Shown here in pieces: positions 26,568 to 34,855 of a stretch of 64,000 nt of DNA. The first letter of the stretch is position 1. Each line of letters starts with the position of its first letter. Location: positions 26,466 through 90,465 of the forward strand of contig JAGXRP010000036.1 in assembly GCA_018335795.1 (NCBI GenBank), given 5' to 3'. The notes beneath the pieces are model-generated. The model did not search any database. It saw only the letters and a list, made by a program, of their open reading frames with translations, and was not told the origin of the DNA. This stretch comes from Desulfobulbaceae bacterium (GTDB lineage: Bacteria; Bacteroidota; Ignavibacteria; Kapaibacteriales; UBA2268). The position numbers and the translations under genes are program-made.

Positions 26568-26960
26568 AAAATTCTCCCTGAAATACATGTTCCGTATATA
26601 CTCTATGACACATGAATATGCAATTTATCTCAAAATTAGGGAAAAAAGTTGGGAAATGGGAAAAAAAACAAAATCCCTCACCCCGACCCTTCGACAGGCT
26701 CAGGGAGCGGATTGATTTTGTAGGGACAGATCAGCGTTCTGTCCAAATATTGGTCATTCTGAGCCGAAGGCGAAGAATCAAGTTTTCATAAAATACATGG
26801 ATTCCTCACTTCGTTCAGAATGACATAGTTTATCTGATGTGCCACACCTAAAAATAAATTGCATTTGCGAGGTGTGGCACATCTACAACGTCAATTTCCC
26901 TTACCTCACGAATAAATTCATGGGCTATGTTTCGGACAGAACGCTGTTCTGTCCTTACAA
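26568..26960. repeat. Palindrome-rich intergenic zone (several REP-like elements)
   Basis: No credible gene. It holds a CCTTCGACAGGCTCAGG segment (26688-26705, a sequence I have seen as a dispersed repeat in many genomes), the palindrome GGACAGATCAGCGTTCTGTCC (26724-26744), an inverted pair GTCATTCTGA / TCAGAATGAC (26753-26762, 26815-26824), GATGTGCCACACCT / AGGTGTGGCACATC with a 20-base loop (26836-26883), and GGACAGAAC-GCT-GTTCTGTCC (26934-26954). Confidence 0.75.
26907..26948. repeat. Right arm of 42-bp perfect inverted repeat
   Basis: Exact reverse complement of 25186-25227. Together the arms span 1763 bases and enclose the WD40-like gene plus several small palindromes. No transposase is encoded between them. 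Confidence 0.85.
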
Positions 26961-27018
26961 CACGATTCTTTCTCTCTCTCATTCTGAGGTTGTTGGGGGT
27001 GTAACGGTCAATTTTCTG

Positions 27019-27060
27019 CAAAAAAAAAGCCCTTGTAATTAGCTATTACAAGGGCTTTTG
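27019..27060 (-). terminator. Terminator of tRNA-Leu
   Basis: AAAGCCCTTGTAAT pairs with ATTACAAGGGCTTT around loop TAGCT; on the minus strand it is followed by a run of nine or more T (the A-run at 27020-27028). It lies just downstream of tRNA-Leu. Confidence 0.85.
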
Positions 27061-27072
27061 AGTGAATGTTAG

Positions 27073-27157
27073 TACAGAAGGCGGGAGTCGAACCCGCACG
27101 GGTGTTAAGCCCACTGGATTTTGAGTCCAGCGCGTCTGCCAGTTCCGCCACTTCTGC
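27073..27157 (-). tRNA. tRNA-Leu (anticodon CAA)
   Basis: Minus-strand class II tRNA of 85 bases: acceptor GCAGAAG with CTTCTGT (one G-T pair), anticodon stem CTGGA/TCCAG around loop CTCAAAA (anticodon CAA, reads TTG), long variable arm, and T-loop TTCGACT. Discriminator A; CCA is not encoded. A minus-strand promoter box lies 15 bases upstream. Confidence 0.95.
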
Positions 27158-27171
27158 TCAAATTCAGAGTA

Positions 27172-27199
27172 CAAATATAGCAAATTTTGTTAAATCAAA
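27172..27199 (-). promoter_or_regulatory. Promoter of tRNA-Leu (TAnnTTTG with upstream TTTG)
   Basis: On the minus strand TATATTTG (27172-27179) sits 15 bases before the tRNA 5' end. A TTTG lies 16 bases upstream at 27196-27199, slightly shorter than the 18-19 spacing of the other promoters here; another TTTG further up is also possible. Confidence 0.5.
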
Positions 27200-27218
27200 A
27201 GCCAAAAAATTTTCAAAA

Positions 27219-27677
27219 TTAACTTAATGCCTCAATTACATCTTTTGGAGCTTGCACGAGTTCTACTAATACACCTTCCGAACTGAGCGGAAATTCTTCG
27301 TTTCCTTTGGGATGAATGAAGCACACGTCATATCCTGCGGCGCCTTTGCGGATTCCACCGGGAGTAAAACGCACTCCTTGTGCAGTAAGCCATTCCACAC
27401 ATTTTTCCAAATCGTCTATCCACAAACCTATGTGATTTAACTGAGGTTCGTGCACTTTGGGCTTTTTCTCGGCGTCTATCGGTTGCATCAAATCAATTTC
27501 TACAGCAAAAGGACCTTTGCCCATACGCAAAATGTCCTCATCAACGTTTTCTCTTTCGCTCGCAAATGTGTGGACTTTTTCCAATCCCATAATATCTACC
27601 CAAAAGTTTGCTAATTTGTCCTTGTCCAATCCACCGATTGCTATTTGTTGGATTCCTAATACTTTAAATGGTCGCAT
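27219..27677 (-). CDS. VOC-superfamily protein (glyoxalase / methylmalonyl-CoA epimerase-like)
   Basis: 152 residues from ATG 27677; the frame is open 36 bases further but those codons are non-conserved in appearance. Two beta-alpha-beta-beta-beta modules of the vicinal-oxygen-chelate fold are visible: '[18 protein letters not shown]' with His/Glu-type ligands missing at the first strand, then '[20 protein letters not shown]' with a metal-ligand His and a final '[13 protein letters not shown]' with the ligand Glu. The closing motif resembles methylmalonyl-CoA epimerases, but a lactoylglutathione-lyase-like or other role is equally possible. It is followed upstream by the methyltransferase gene, 68 bases away, on the same strand. 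Confidence 0.7.
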   Translation of the reverse strand: MRPFKVLGIQQIAIGGLDKDKLANFWVDIMGLEKVHTFASERENVDEDILRMGKGPFAVEIDLMQPIDAEKKPKVHEPQLNHIGLWIDDLEKCVEWLTAQGVRFTPGGIRKGAAGYDVCFIHPKGNEEFPLSSEGVLVELVQAPKDVIEALS

Positions 27678-27745
27678 AATGTTTTCAATTTTTAAATGAT
27701 AAATACAGTACAAAAATAATAATAAAAAGCTGCATTTACAATATA

Positions 27746-28537
27746 TTATGGTACGATTGTGACGTTTTTGTTTCGGGTAAGCACGAAAATGAAGTCATCT
27801 TCTATACCATATTTAATAAAGTCGCTTTCGTTTGTCAGTTCTCGAGTAGAAATCATCTCGCAATTCAGCTCCGTTTGCTTGATTCGTTTTGCAAAATCCA
27901 TTCCGTACAATCGCACGTGGTCGCTTTGTCCGAAATGTTTAAGCCTTTCCTTGGGCGATATTATGCTTTTATCTTCATAAGTCGTCGCCAAATCTTTTTC
28001 AATCGGAATCATTATAAGAATTTTGCCCTCTTTTTTGATTACGCGTCCCATTTCCCGAATTGCCGCAATATCATCATCTACGTGCTCGAGTACGTGGCTG
28101 CATATTATCAAATCGAAACTTTCATCTTCAAATTTAAGTTGCTCTACATCCATTTGCAAAACTGATTTTGGATAAGCATATCCGGAAGCAAATTTGTCAA
28201 TGGCTGAATAATTTTGCATTTTGGACATAACATTAAACACTGAAGGTTCAGGAGAAACATGCAAAATTCTGATTCCGGATTTAAGCAAATTATTGTGTTG
28301 GAGATAGAGCCACATCGCTCTATGGCGCGGAAATGAACTGCAAAATGGGCAATGAATAGCTTTTCGCTTTTTCCCGACAGGTAAGAAGAAAGCAATCTCC
28401 TTAGTGCAAATCGGACATTGCTTTAGTTTTATGGGCTTATTAATGTTTAAATGATAAGCATACTTTATATACCGTTTGATTTTACCGACTTCAATTCTCA
28501 ATCCATAAGGCAATATCTTCAGTAGAAAATTTCTCAT
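27746..28537 (-). CDS. Class I SAM-dependent methyltransferase with N-terminal zinc-ribbon
   Basis: 263 residues. A four-Cys metal site precedes the catalytic domain: 'CPIC' (Cys41, Cys44) and '[17 protein letters not shown]' (Cys63, Cys66), the zinc-ribbon seen in a group of sugar- or glycan-related methyltransferases. Then come motif I '[16 protein letters not shown]', '[20 protein letters not shown]' (motif for SAM binding and the Asp/Cys loop) and '[15 protein letters not shown]'. The start overlaps the stop of the glycosyltransferase (28534-28537), so the two are coupled and a cell-surface polysaccharide is a reasonable target by context only. Confidence 0.82.
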   Translation of the reverse strand: MRNFLLKILPYGLRIEVGKIKRYIKYAYHLNINKPIKLKQCPICTKEIAFFLPVGKKRKAIHCPFCSSFPRHRAMWLYLQHNNLLKSGIRILHVSPEPSVFNVMSKMQNYSAIDKFASGYAYPKSVLQMDVEQLKFEDESFDLIICSHVLEHVDDDIAAIREMGRVIKKEGKILIMIPIEKDLATTYEDKSIISPKERLKHFGQSDHVRLYGMDFAKRIKQTELNCEMISTRELTNESDFIKYGIEDDFIFVLTRNKNVTIVP

Positions 28538-29409
28538 TTTACAATTTTATAATTCTTATATTCACCAATTCTGTAACCTGTAAGACTTTCAATTAAGCGT
28601 TTAATTTTTTCTTTTGCTGAATAGTTCCTCTGGGAAATATCATGAGAAAATTTCCAATTCATCTTTTCAATTCTTTCCAACATAACTTCAGGGTGAGTGC
28701 CATCAAACAGACTAAGCGAATCAATTTCCGAATAATCAAACTCTGAATCATTCGCGATATTGTTTTCAATCCATTTGTCATCATGCCAAAGTCGGTTGAA
28801 ATCTAATTGCTTGGCTTGTTGCTTGCGCGGGTCTTTGACCCATCCGTAATGATAAATATATGCATCAATCAGCTTCACATTTAACTTTTCATCATTATTC
28901 TTTCTAAATCCTTGGGCATCGCCATGCGAATAAATGCTCTTGTCGTTGCGAACAATTCTAATTTCGCGACGATACCATTTATACGATTCGCCGACATAAT
29001 CATAAGAGCCGTAAAAATGCTTGTAGTTGAACAATAGCCCATCAATAGCTTTATTGTGTAGTTCATTTTGCATCTCAAAATTAATCGTTTCTATGTATTT
29101 TTCATGCAAAACTTCATCAGCTTGAATATAAAAAGCCCAATCAAAATCACCGGGAATTGCATTGAACGCCTTATTAGTTTCAACAGCTAAGACTTTTCCA
29201 CCATGCCTCAAATTATCGTCCCAGACAGTGTTTATGATGTGAATCTTATCATCACCGATTGAGCGAATTAGATTTTCGGTGTCATCTTCGGATTGCCCGA
29301 CAGCCACGAACACAGCATTGCAGACTGGTAATATAGATTTAATAGCTTCGACAACGGGGTAATCGTACTTTATAGCATTTCGTGCAATTGTAAATCCTGC
29401 AACTTTCAT
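28534..29409 (-). CDS. GT2-like glycosyltransferase
   Basis: 291 residues. N-terminal 'MKVAGFTIARNAIKYDYPV' is the first strand of a GT-A fold of the type found in 'glycosyltransferase family 2' proteins with a truncated Rossmann part; 'FVAVGQSEDDTENLIRSI' follows, and 'WAFYIQADEVLHEKY' supplies the metal-binding acidic motif. The C-terminal 100 residues are Lys/Asn-rich and helical. It is the first gene of a minus-strand pair with the methyltransferase, sharing a 4-base overlap. The acceptor is unknown. Confidence 0.78.
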   Translation of the reverse strand: MKVAGFTIARNAIKYDYPVVEAIKSILPVCNAVFVAVGQSEDDTENLIRSIGDDKIHIINTVWDDNLRHGGKVLAVETNKAFNAIPGDFDWAFYIQADEVLHEKYIETINFEMQNELHNKAIDGLLFNYKHFYGSYDYVGESYKWYRREIRIVRNDKSIYSHGDAQGFRKNNDEKLNVKLIDAYIYHYGWVKDPRKQQAKQLDFNRLWHDDKWIENNIANDSEFDYSEIDSLSLFDGTHPEVMLERIEKMNWKFSHDISQRNYSAKEKIKRLIESLTGYRIGEYKNYKIVK

Positions 29410-29725
29410 AGATATTCCATTTTTATATTAATTACAAAAGTACATACCATTGTTGATTTGAGCAATATTATAAAAAATATGTGAAAGAATTGATTTAGTC
29501 TGCATTAAATTTAAAATTTAATGTGATAAATGTAATTTTATTTATTTGTAAATAAAATTAGTCATTTTTTTTCATTATAAGCAAATGCAAGTTATAGTAA
29601 GACTCTCTTCTACATTGATAATGAAAAATTATTCATAAAATAGTTATACGATAATAAAATGACAACAATTAATGTTTTTTGTTAAAAAAAATATTTTTTT
29701 ATTTATACAAAATGTGTTAATTTGG

Positions 29726-29756
29726 TTTGTGATTAATTTGTATTTCTATAAATTTG
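29726..29756 (+). promoter_or_regulatory. Promoter of the multiheme lipoprotein gene (TTTG-N19-TAAATTTG)
   Basis: TTTG at 29726-29729, a 19-base spacer and TAAATTTG at 29749-29756 match the Bacteroidota housekeeping promoter. A transcript would start near 29763, giving a leader of about 60 bases that includes a boxA-like TGTTCTTTAAAA at 29781. Confidence 0.7.
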
Positions 29757-29780
29757 ATTAAATCGTAACTAGATTTTACT

Positions 29781-29792
29781 TGTTCTTTAAAA
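29781..29792 (+). promoter_or_regulatory. BoxA-like leader element
   Basis: TGTTCTTTAAAA resembles the boxA antitermination sequence that precedes rRNA operons. The closely related TGTTCTTTGAAAA occurs at 38441 before the Rossmann gene. It lies in the untranslated leader, 30 bases before the ATG. Confidence 0.4.
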
Positions 29793-29821
29793 TTAATGTT
29801 TAATAAATGGGAGATTTTTAT

Positions 29822-30904
29822 ATGAAATCAATACACTCTAAAACAGTGTGGCTCTCTATATGGGGAGTTTTAATATTTGCGACTATGCTTTTCGCTAGTT
29901 GTGAAGGACCAGCGGGTAAGGATGGACTCGCCGGTAAAGACGGTAAAGATGGTAAAGATGGAGCTGATGGCACTCAAAACTGTGGTACTTGCCACGATGC
30001 CTCAACTGACCTTTTTGCAAAACAACTACAATGGGCAGCATCAGACCACGCTACAAATACATCATTCGAGCGCTCTGGTGCATCTTGCGCCGCTTGTCAT
30101 ACCAGTGACGGTTTCCGTGAAGTAGCTGTTACAGGCGAGTCTAATACTGCTGCTGCAATTAGCAACCCTACAGGACAAAATTGCCGTACATGTCATACGA
30201 TACACGAGACATATACAAATGATGACTACAAGCTTACATACGAAAAGAAAGCAAAATTGAGAACAACCGGTGTAGAATTTGATTTCGGTAAGGGTTCTCT
30301 TTGTGCCCAATGCCACCAAGCTCGCACAACTACACCCGCACTTGACTTAAACGCTGAGACTTATACTTTAGCAAACTTTCGTTTTGGGCCTCACTATGGA
30401 GCTGCTGCAAATGTAATTGCCGGCTCGGGAGCATTCGAATTAGCGGGAAGTCTGCCGTATGCAAATACCGGTGCTCACCAAAATATTCAAAATTCTTGCG
30501 TTTCTTGCCATATGGGAACCGCTTATGGAAATCAAGCAGGCGGACATACAATGAAAATGAAATATTCTTATAACAGCGCTATGGTTGATAACGTTGCTGT
30601 TTGTACTCCTTGTCATTCAAGTGCAAAAGACTTTAACATAAGTGGTTACCAATCTGAAATGAAAGATTTGGCAACATTAGTAAGAAAAAGATTACTTGAG
30701 TTAGACATGATTACTCCTACTGATGGTGTTGATACTGACCCTGTTAACTATAATCACGATTATGCAAAAGTTGGGACATATCCATCTAAGCGGGCTGCAG
30801 CTTTATACAATTATATATTCATTATGCGCGATAAGAGTTGGGGTATTCACAACCCAAGATACACCAAGGCTGTATTGCAAAATGCATTAGAAGCTTTGAA
30901 CTAA
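29822..30904 (+). CDS. Hexaheme c-type cytochrome lipoprotein with collagen-like stalk
   Basis: 360 residues from ATG 29822, which has GGGAG upstream; the open frame 15 bases earlier would break the signal peptide. The signal ends in a lipobox 'MLFASC' with Cys27 as the lipidated residue. Residues 29-50 are a collagen-like Gly-X-Y run ('GPAGKDGLAGKDGKDGKDG'). Six CXXCH heme motifs follow: 'CGTCH', 'CAACH', 'CRTCH', 'CAQCH', 'CVSCH' and 'CTPCH'. The protein is therefore an exported, lipid-anchored hexaheme cytochrome; the Gly-X-Y run would act as a short stiff spacer. It is followed by its own terminator and then by the heme-barrel gene. A role as outer-surface electron carrier is inferred. 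Confidence 0.9.
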   Translation: MKSIHSKTVWLSIWGVLIFATMLFASCEGPAGKDGLAGKDGKDGKDGADGTQNCGTCHDASTDLFAKQLQWAASDHATNTSFERSGASCAACHTSDGFREVAVTGESNTAAAISNPTGQNCRTCHTIHETYTNDDYKLTYEKKAKLRTTGVEFDFGKGSLCAQCHQARTTTPALDLNAETYTLANFRFGPHYGAAANVIAGSGAFELAGSLPYANTGAHQNIQNSCVSCHMGTAYGNQAGGHTMKMKYSYNSAMVDNVAVCTPCHSSAKDFNISGYQSEMKDLATLVRKRLLELDMITPTDGVDTDPVNYNHDYAKVGTYPSKRAAALYNYIFIMRDKSWGIHNPRYTKAVLQNALEALN

Positions 30905-30935
30905 GAGTTTTTTTAGTAATGAAGAAATTATTATG

Positions 30936-30975
30936 AAAGATATGGAGGATAATTTTTCCTCCATGTCTTTTTTTT
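30936..30975 (+). terminator. Terminator after multiheme lipoprotein gene
   Basis: AAAGATATGGAGGA pairs with TCCTCCATGTCTTT (one mismatch) and is followed by eight T. It separates the hexaheme gene from the downstream barrel gene, so they are probably separate transcripts or partly read through. Confidence 0.75.
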
Positions 30976-31047
30976 ATTTTGAATTTGATTTTTACAAGAA
31001 AAACATATATATTGCTAACTGAGATTTAACAATTACGAGAGACTGAT

Positions 31048-32295
31048 ATGAAAAAAACAATCCTGATTCTACTCACTTTTTTCCTTGTGAGCGAGTACGC
31101 TATTTCCCGTCCACAATATTCTATTTTGCAAACGTATGGTACAAAATGTACTAATTGCCATGCAAATGCTAATTATGGTGGAGCAAGGAACTTTGGCGGC
31201 TTTTTAGCCCGAAAAGATATTGGACTAATCCAACCTGATGACATCGGTTTGCAAGGACTTTATGATTTCCTTGGCGAAGGTACCGAATTGTTTGACGGAA
31301 AAGTTAATTGGGGACTCGATATGAGACTCCAAAATGCACGTTGGGCTCAAACTTCACGCAAAGAAGAAGTTAGAGTGGATACAAATGTTGTAAGACCGAC
31401 GATTGAACGCAAGACAATGCTAATGCAAATTTCTCCATATTTACAGGTTCAAGCTGCAAGTTGGCTCAGAATCGAAGGTATGTACAACTTTGCTTATGAT
31501 ATACATGACGACATGCGCTATCCCGGGCAACAAGCTTTTTATGCAGGAGTAACTATCCAACCATGGCAAGATTTGCCATCAATTCGGGTCGGGTATTTGA
31601 ATCCACCAATCAGCCTTGATTTCGATGACCATACTATGCTTGTTCGCCAAGTTTCAGGTTTGGGTAGAAGTATGCCACTAATTCCTGCTGATTATGCTGA
31701 GTTGGGCTTTGAAATTAATTATGACGGACTATCATGGCTTAATGCGTCCTTTGGGATGTATGAATCCAAAAACATGGCTAAAATTAAAACAGAAGGCGTT
31801 CCAATAGTTAATGAAAACACTATGTCGTCGGTTGTGAATCTTTCTGTTCACCCACAACTACCTTACGGATTGCAAGGCTTTATGGGTTTGAGTCACTTCT
31901 TTAACAGTTCATTAAAAACTGATGACGGGATTTATTTCGGAAACAACTATTTGACAATTTCATCTGTTTATTTGGGTATAGGACTTGCCGATAGAGTGGC
32001 TCTTATGGCTGAATACATTAATTCGACTAAACAAAGCTTGCAGGAAGTTAATAATTACTCGCTCGAACTTACTTATCAATTCATGGAACCAATATATGTT
32101 TTTGGACGTTATGAAAGCGGCAAGACAGACATAATGAGGTCAGGTCAAATTTGGGAAGCCAAGCAATACGTCTTAGGAGCTCACATTTATCCGCTCCCGT
32201 TTATTGACCTAATTCCGGAATACAGAATTTACGACAGAGCAGACGTCCCGGGCACAAGTGCGCAATGGGCATTCCAAATACATGTATTTTATTAA
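31048..32295 (+). CDS. Outer-membrane beta-barrel-like protein with N-terminal CXXCH heme motif
   Basis: 415 residues. Signal peptide 'KKTILILLTFFLVSEYAIS', then 'YGTKCTNCHANANYGGARNFGGFL' containing one heme motif (Cys34, Cys37, His38). The rest has alternating hydrophobic/aromatic strands typical of an outer-membrane barrel ('ISPYLQVQAASWLRIEGMYN', 'LNASFGMYESKNMA', 'YLGIGLADRVALMAEYI') and ends in 'WAFQIHVFY' with terminal Tyr, common for barrels. I do not recognise a named family. A single heme fused to a barrel would be well placed to pass electrons into or through the barrel, as MtrB-type conduits do with separate cytochromes. Next gene is 23 bases downstream, consistent with an operon. 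Confidence 0.75.
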   Translation: MKKTILILLTFFLVSEYAISRPQYSILQTYGTKCTNCHANANYGGARNFGGFLARKDIGLIQPDDIGLQGLYDFLGEGTELFDGKVNWGLDMRLQNARWAQTSRKEEVRVDTNVVRPTIERKTMLMQISPYLQVQAASWLRIEGMYNFAYDIHDDMRYPGQQAFYAGVTIQPWQDLPSIRVGYLNPPISLDFDDHTMLVRQVSGLGRSMPLIPADYAELGFEINYDGLSWLNASFGMYESKNMAKIKTEGVPIVNENTMSSVVNLSVHPQLPYGLQGFMGLSHFFNSSLKTDDGIYFGNNYLTISSVYLGIGLADRVALMAEYINSTKQSLQEVNNYSLELTYQFMEPIYVFGRYESGKTDIMRSGQIWEAKQYVLGAHIYPLPFIDLIPEYRIYDRADVPGTSAQWAFQIHVFY

Positions 32296-32318
32296 TAGAA
32301 CAAGCAAGGAGAATAATA

Positions 32319-32801
32319 ATGAAAAATAATACTGAAAGAAGAGATTTTCTGAAGAAAGCCGGAACCGTATTTGGTGTGGGTATTTTTGCAAGCGCCTTTG
32401 GCTCAGTAATTACATCATGCGAGCGTGACGAAATCGTTGCCGCACCCGACCCCGAAACTATTGACCTTGATATGTCAAAATATCCTCAAGTTTCAGCCGT
32501 TGGCTCAATGGCAATCATACAAATTTCGCGTTTGGATGGTTCACCATTGAAATTATTTTTGAAACGTGCTTCCGAAGACCATTACATCGTCCTTGAAGCT
32601 CTTTGCCGCCACCAAACAGGTCCGCTCGAATTACCAAGCGCTGATGGTGGTCCGTTAAGATGTATTCTCCACGGAGCTACATTTAATACCGACAATGGTT
32701 CACTTATTACCAACCCGACTTCGGATACTATTCCCGATTTGGTTAAGTTTAGAGTTTTTGAATTTAACAAACAAACAAATATTTTACGCATAGAAGTTTG
32801 A
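32319..32801 (+). CDS. Rieske [2Fe-2S] lipoprotein
   Basis: 160 residues from ATG 32319, which has AAGGAGAA 6 bases upstream. The N-terminus 'NNTERRDFLKKAGTVFGVG' is a Tat-like twin-arginine signal, followed by lipobox 'VITSC' (Cys34). Rieske ligands are 'ALCRHQTG' (Cys96, His98) and 'LRCILHGATF' (Cys115, His118). The first motif has CRH instead of the usual CTH and lacks the disulfide Cys pair of bc1-type Rieske proteins, so the protein resembles ferredoxin-like or arsenite-oxidase-like small Rieske proteins. It is exported and membrane-attached, and sits between the heme barrel and the monoheme cytochrome. Confidence 0.88.
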   Translation: MKNNTERRDFLKKAGTVFGVGIFASAFGSVITSCERDEIVAAPDPETIDLDMSKYPQVSAVGSMAIIQISRLDGSPLKLFLKRASEDHYIVLEALCRHQTGPLELPSADGGPLRCILHGATFNTDNGSLITNPTSDTIPDLVKFRVFEFNKQTNILRIEV

Positions 32802-32881
32802 TTATGTTACAAATTTTGCGTAATTTCGTTATATAAATATACGGTAATATATTAATTAAAAATTATACATAGGAGTATAAA

Positions 32882-33235
32882 ATGTTAGGTAAATTTTTGA
32901 CTTTCGCAATAGTGCTCGGATTGAGCATCAGCTTTATGAATACAGCCAATTCAACAGAAGCTAAAGACGGCAAAACGATTTTTGAAGAATCCAAATGCAC
33001 TACTTGTCATTCAATTGACTCACAAGGCGTCGAAACTCGCAAAAAAACTCCCAAGACAGTAGATTTGTCTAAATTGGAAGGCGATCATGATGCTGCTTTT
33101 TGGATGGGATATTTGAAGAAAGACCAAACCTTAAATGATAAGAAGCATCCGATTGCATTCAAAGGTGATGATGCGGAGCTTGAAATTATGATTAATTGGT
33201 TGGTATCAATTTCTGCCGAACCTGCTGCTGAATAA
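32882..33235 (+). CDS. Small monoheme c-type cytochrome
   Basis: 117 residues with signal 'LTFAIVLGLSISFMNTANS' and one heme motif 'CTTCH' (Cys39, Cys42, His43) in the sequence 'FEESKCTTCHSIDSQG'. No Met in the expected distal-ligand neighbourhood 'LNDKKHPIAF' is obvious; Met in 'WMGYL' or 'LEIMINWL', or a His, may take the sixth position. Likely a periplasmic shuttle between membrane-bound partners of the cluster. It lies 80 bases after the Rieske gene. Confidence 0.85.
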   Translation: MLGKFLTFAIVLGLSISFMNTANSTEAKDGKTIFEESKCTTCHSIDSQGVETRKKTPKTVDLSKLEGDHDAAFWMGYLKKDQTLNDKKHPIAFKGDDAELEIMINWLVSISAEPAAE

Positions 33236-33252
33236 TTTGTCTTTAAACTTTT

Positions 33253-33297
33253 AAAAAGGGCGTTTGTGATTAAATGATAATTGCTCCGCCCTTTTTA
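33253..33297 (+). terminator. Terminator after monoheme cytochrome gene
   Basis: AAAAAGGGCG and CGCCCTTTTT are exact inverted 10-mers around a 24-base loop, with the 3' arm ending in T. It divides the barrel-Rieske-cytochrome group from the next pair. Confidence 0.75.
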
Positions 33298-33394
33298 GTT
33301 TAAAACGTAAAAAGCAAAGAGGTTATTTTTGCAACATTTTTGCTTATTACGTTAGAATAACAAATAAAACTTGTTAGTACATGAAGGAGATAAT

Positions 33395-34855
33395 ATGAAA
33401 ATTGTATACACTATTGTTATTTGCATTTTTTGCTTCTTTGCACATTCGCTAAACTTGCATTGTCAAAGCGATGAAGATTGCATGGAATGCCATTCCGACC
33501 CCGATATTTCGATGGAAAGGAAAGGTGTGCTTCGTCCCTTAACAGTCAAAAAATTTATTTTGGCACGTTCGGTACATGCCAGTTTAAAATGCGTTGACTG
33601 CCACGCTGGATTTGACCCTTATGATATTCCTCATAAATCACCAATGACATTAATCAATTGTTTGGATTGCCACAAAAATACAGTCCAAATTCATAGATTT
33701 CATCCTCAAATGGTAGGTTCAAAAGGCACAGAAGGCAGCCCAAATGTAAATTGTAAGGGGTGCCACGGCACTCATAATGTATCATCGCCCAAAGACCCAA
33801 CATCTCCGAAGCATTTTGCAAATTCAACTCAATATTGTGGGAAATGTCATGCTGACATATTGACAGACCATCTGCAATCCGAACATCATGTCGAAGTCGA
33901 ACACAATAATCCCAATGCGCCAACATGTATTTACTGCCATTCGAAACCAATTACCAAAGGCAATTTGCTTGATAAAGCACAGTTAAAAATTAATCAAGAA
34001 AAGCTCTGCTTGGATTGTCATTTGAATGACCCACACAATCCGAGCAAATTTGCTAAAACTTTAGTTGATTATGAAAAAAGTGTTCATGGCTTGGCAATAT
34101 TGAGCGGCAATCAAGATGCAGCTGTTTGTGTGGATTGCCATGGTGCCCATAAATTGCAAAAAGCAAGCGTTCCGACCTCATCGGTTCATAAAAATAATAT
34201 TGCTGAATTATGTGGCAAATGCCATGGTGATATTACAAAAGAATATCTGAGCAGTGTCCATGGTCGAGCTATGAAATTCGGAGTTGGCGAATCACCCTCT
34301 TGCACATTTTGTCATGGTGAACATAATATTACAGCTGTCCCTCATATCGAAAAGCAAGTATTCACTGCAACAGGAATGAAGTTTGAAAAAATGGTAGATA
34401 ATCAAATGGTATGGTGCATAAGTTGCCATAGCGACCAAGCTATGATGACAAGACGCGGTTTGTTGACTATCGAGGAGGCACATAAATGGCTTCCCGCAGC
34501 TGCCACACATTATAATACAGTGCGTTGCGTAGATTGCCATTCATCATACGACCCACCAAACTTATCTCATAACATTTTGAATCGGGAAGAAACTATCAAA
34601 AAATGCGAGGAGTGCCACTCTCAAAATTCTGTACTAATGTCTAAATTATATGTACATGAGAAAGAAAAATCTCGTAATCTAATGGGTTTCATCAATGGCA
34701 CCTTGCTTAGTAATGCATATGTAATAGGTACAACTCGAAATGTTTATCTCGATGTTACTAGCGGAGTTATATTCGTATTTACAGTCTCTGGAATTTTTAT
34801 TCACGCATTTTTAAGATTTCGTTCACGTAAAACACGCAATGTGGAGCAAGCATGA
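33395..34855 (+). CDS. 13-heme c-type cytochrome with C-terminal membrane anchor
   Basis: 486 residues from ATG 33395, which has GAAGGAG upstream (an ATG at 33371 would precede it by 8 codons without a signal). Signal peptide at the N-terminus ('VYTIVICIFCFFAHS'). I count thirteen CXXCH motifs, among them 'CMECH', 'CVDCH' (three times), 'CLDCH' (twice), 'CKGCH', 'CGKCH' (twice), 'CIYCH', 'CTFCH', 'CISCH' and 'CEECH'. Near residues 447-472 a transmembrane helix ('GVIFVFTVSGIFIHAFL') ends in an Arg/Lys-rich cytoplasmic tail. The topology is a periplasmic multiheme domain tethered to the inner membrane. The last codon overlaps the cytochrome b gene (ATGA). Confidence 0.92.
   Translation: MKIVYTIVICIFCFFAHSLNLHCQSDEDCMECHSDPDISMERKGVLRPLTVKKFILARSVHASLKCVDCHAGFDPYDIPHKSPMTLINCLDCHKNTVQIHRFHPQMVGSKGTEGSPNVNCKGCHGTHNVSSPKDPTSPKHFANSTQYCGKCHADILTDHLQSEHHVEVEHNNPNAPTCIYCHSKPITKGNLLDKAQLKINQEKLCLDCHLNDPHNPSKFAKTLVDYEKSVHGLAILSGNQDAAVCVDCHGAHKLQKASVPTSSVHKNNIAELCGKCHGDITKEYLSSVHGRAMKFGVGESPSCTFCHGEHNITAVPHIEKQVFTATGMKFEKMVDNQMVWCISCHSDQAMMTRRGLLTIEEAHKWLPAAATHYNTVRCVDCHSSYDPPNLSHNILNREETIKKCEECHSQNSVLMSKLYVHEKEKSRNLMGFINGTLLSNAYVIGTTRNVYLDVTSGVIFVFTVSGIFIHAFLRFRSRKTRNVEQA

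Larger units (their letters stand above)
29410..29821. other. 412-base AT-rich spacer between divergent units
   Basis: No gene or structured RNA was found in this spacer between the glycosyltransferase (minus) and the multiheme gene (plus). It contains the plus-strand promoter at 29726-29756 and the TGTTCTTTAAAA leader element at 29781-29792; the remaining bases are A/T-rich with a long run of AT-only sequence. Confidence 0.6.

Noticed and set aside
26839..27042. Small plus-strand ORF in the palindrome zone
   Set aside because: It runs through repeats and the tRNA-Leu terminator arm; composition is not protein-like.
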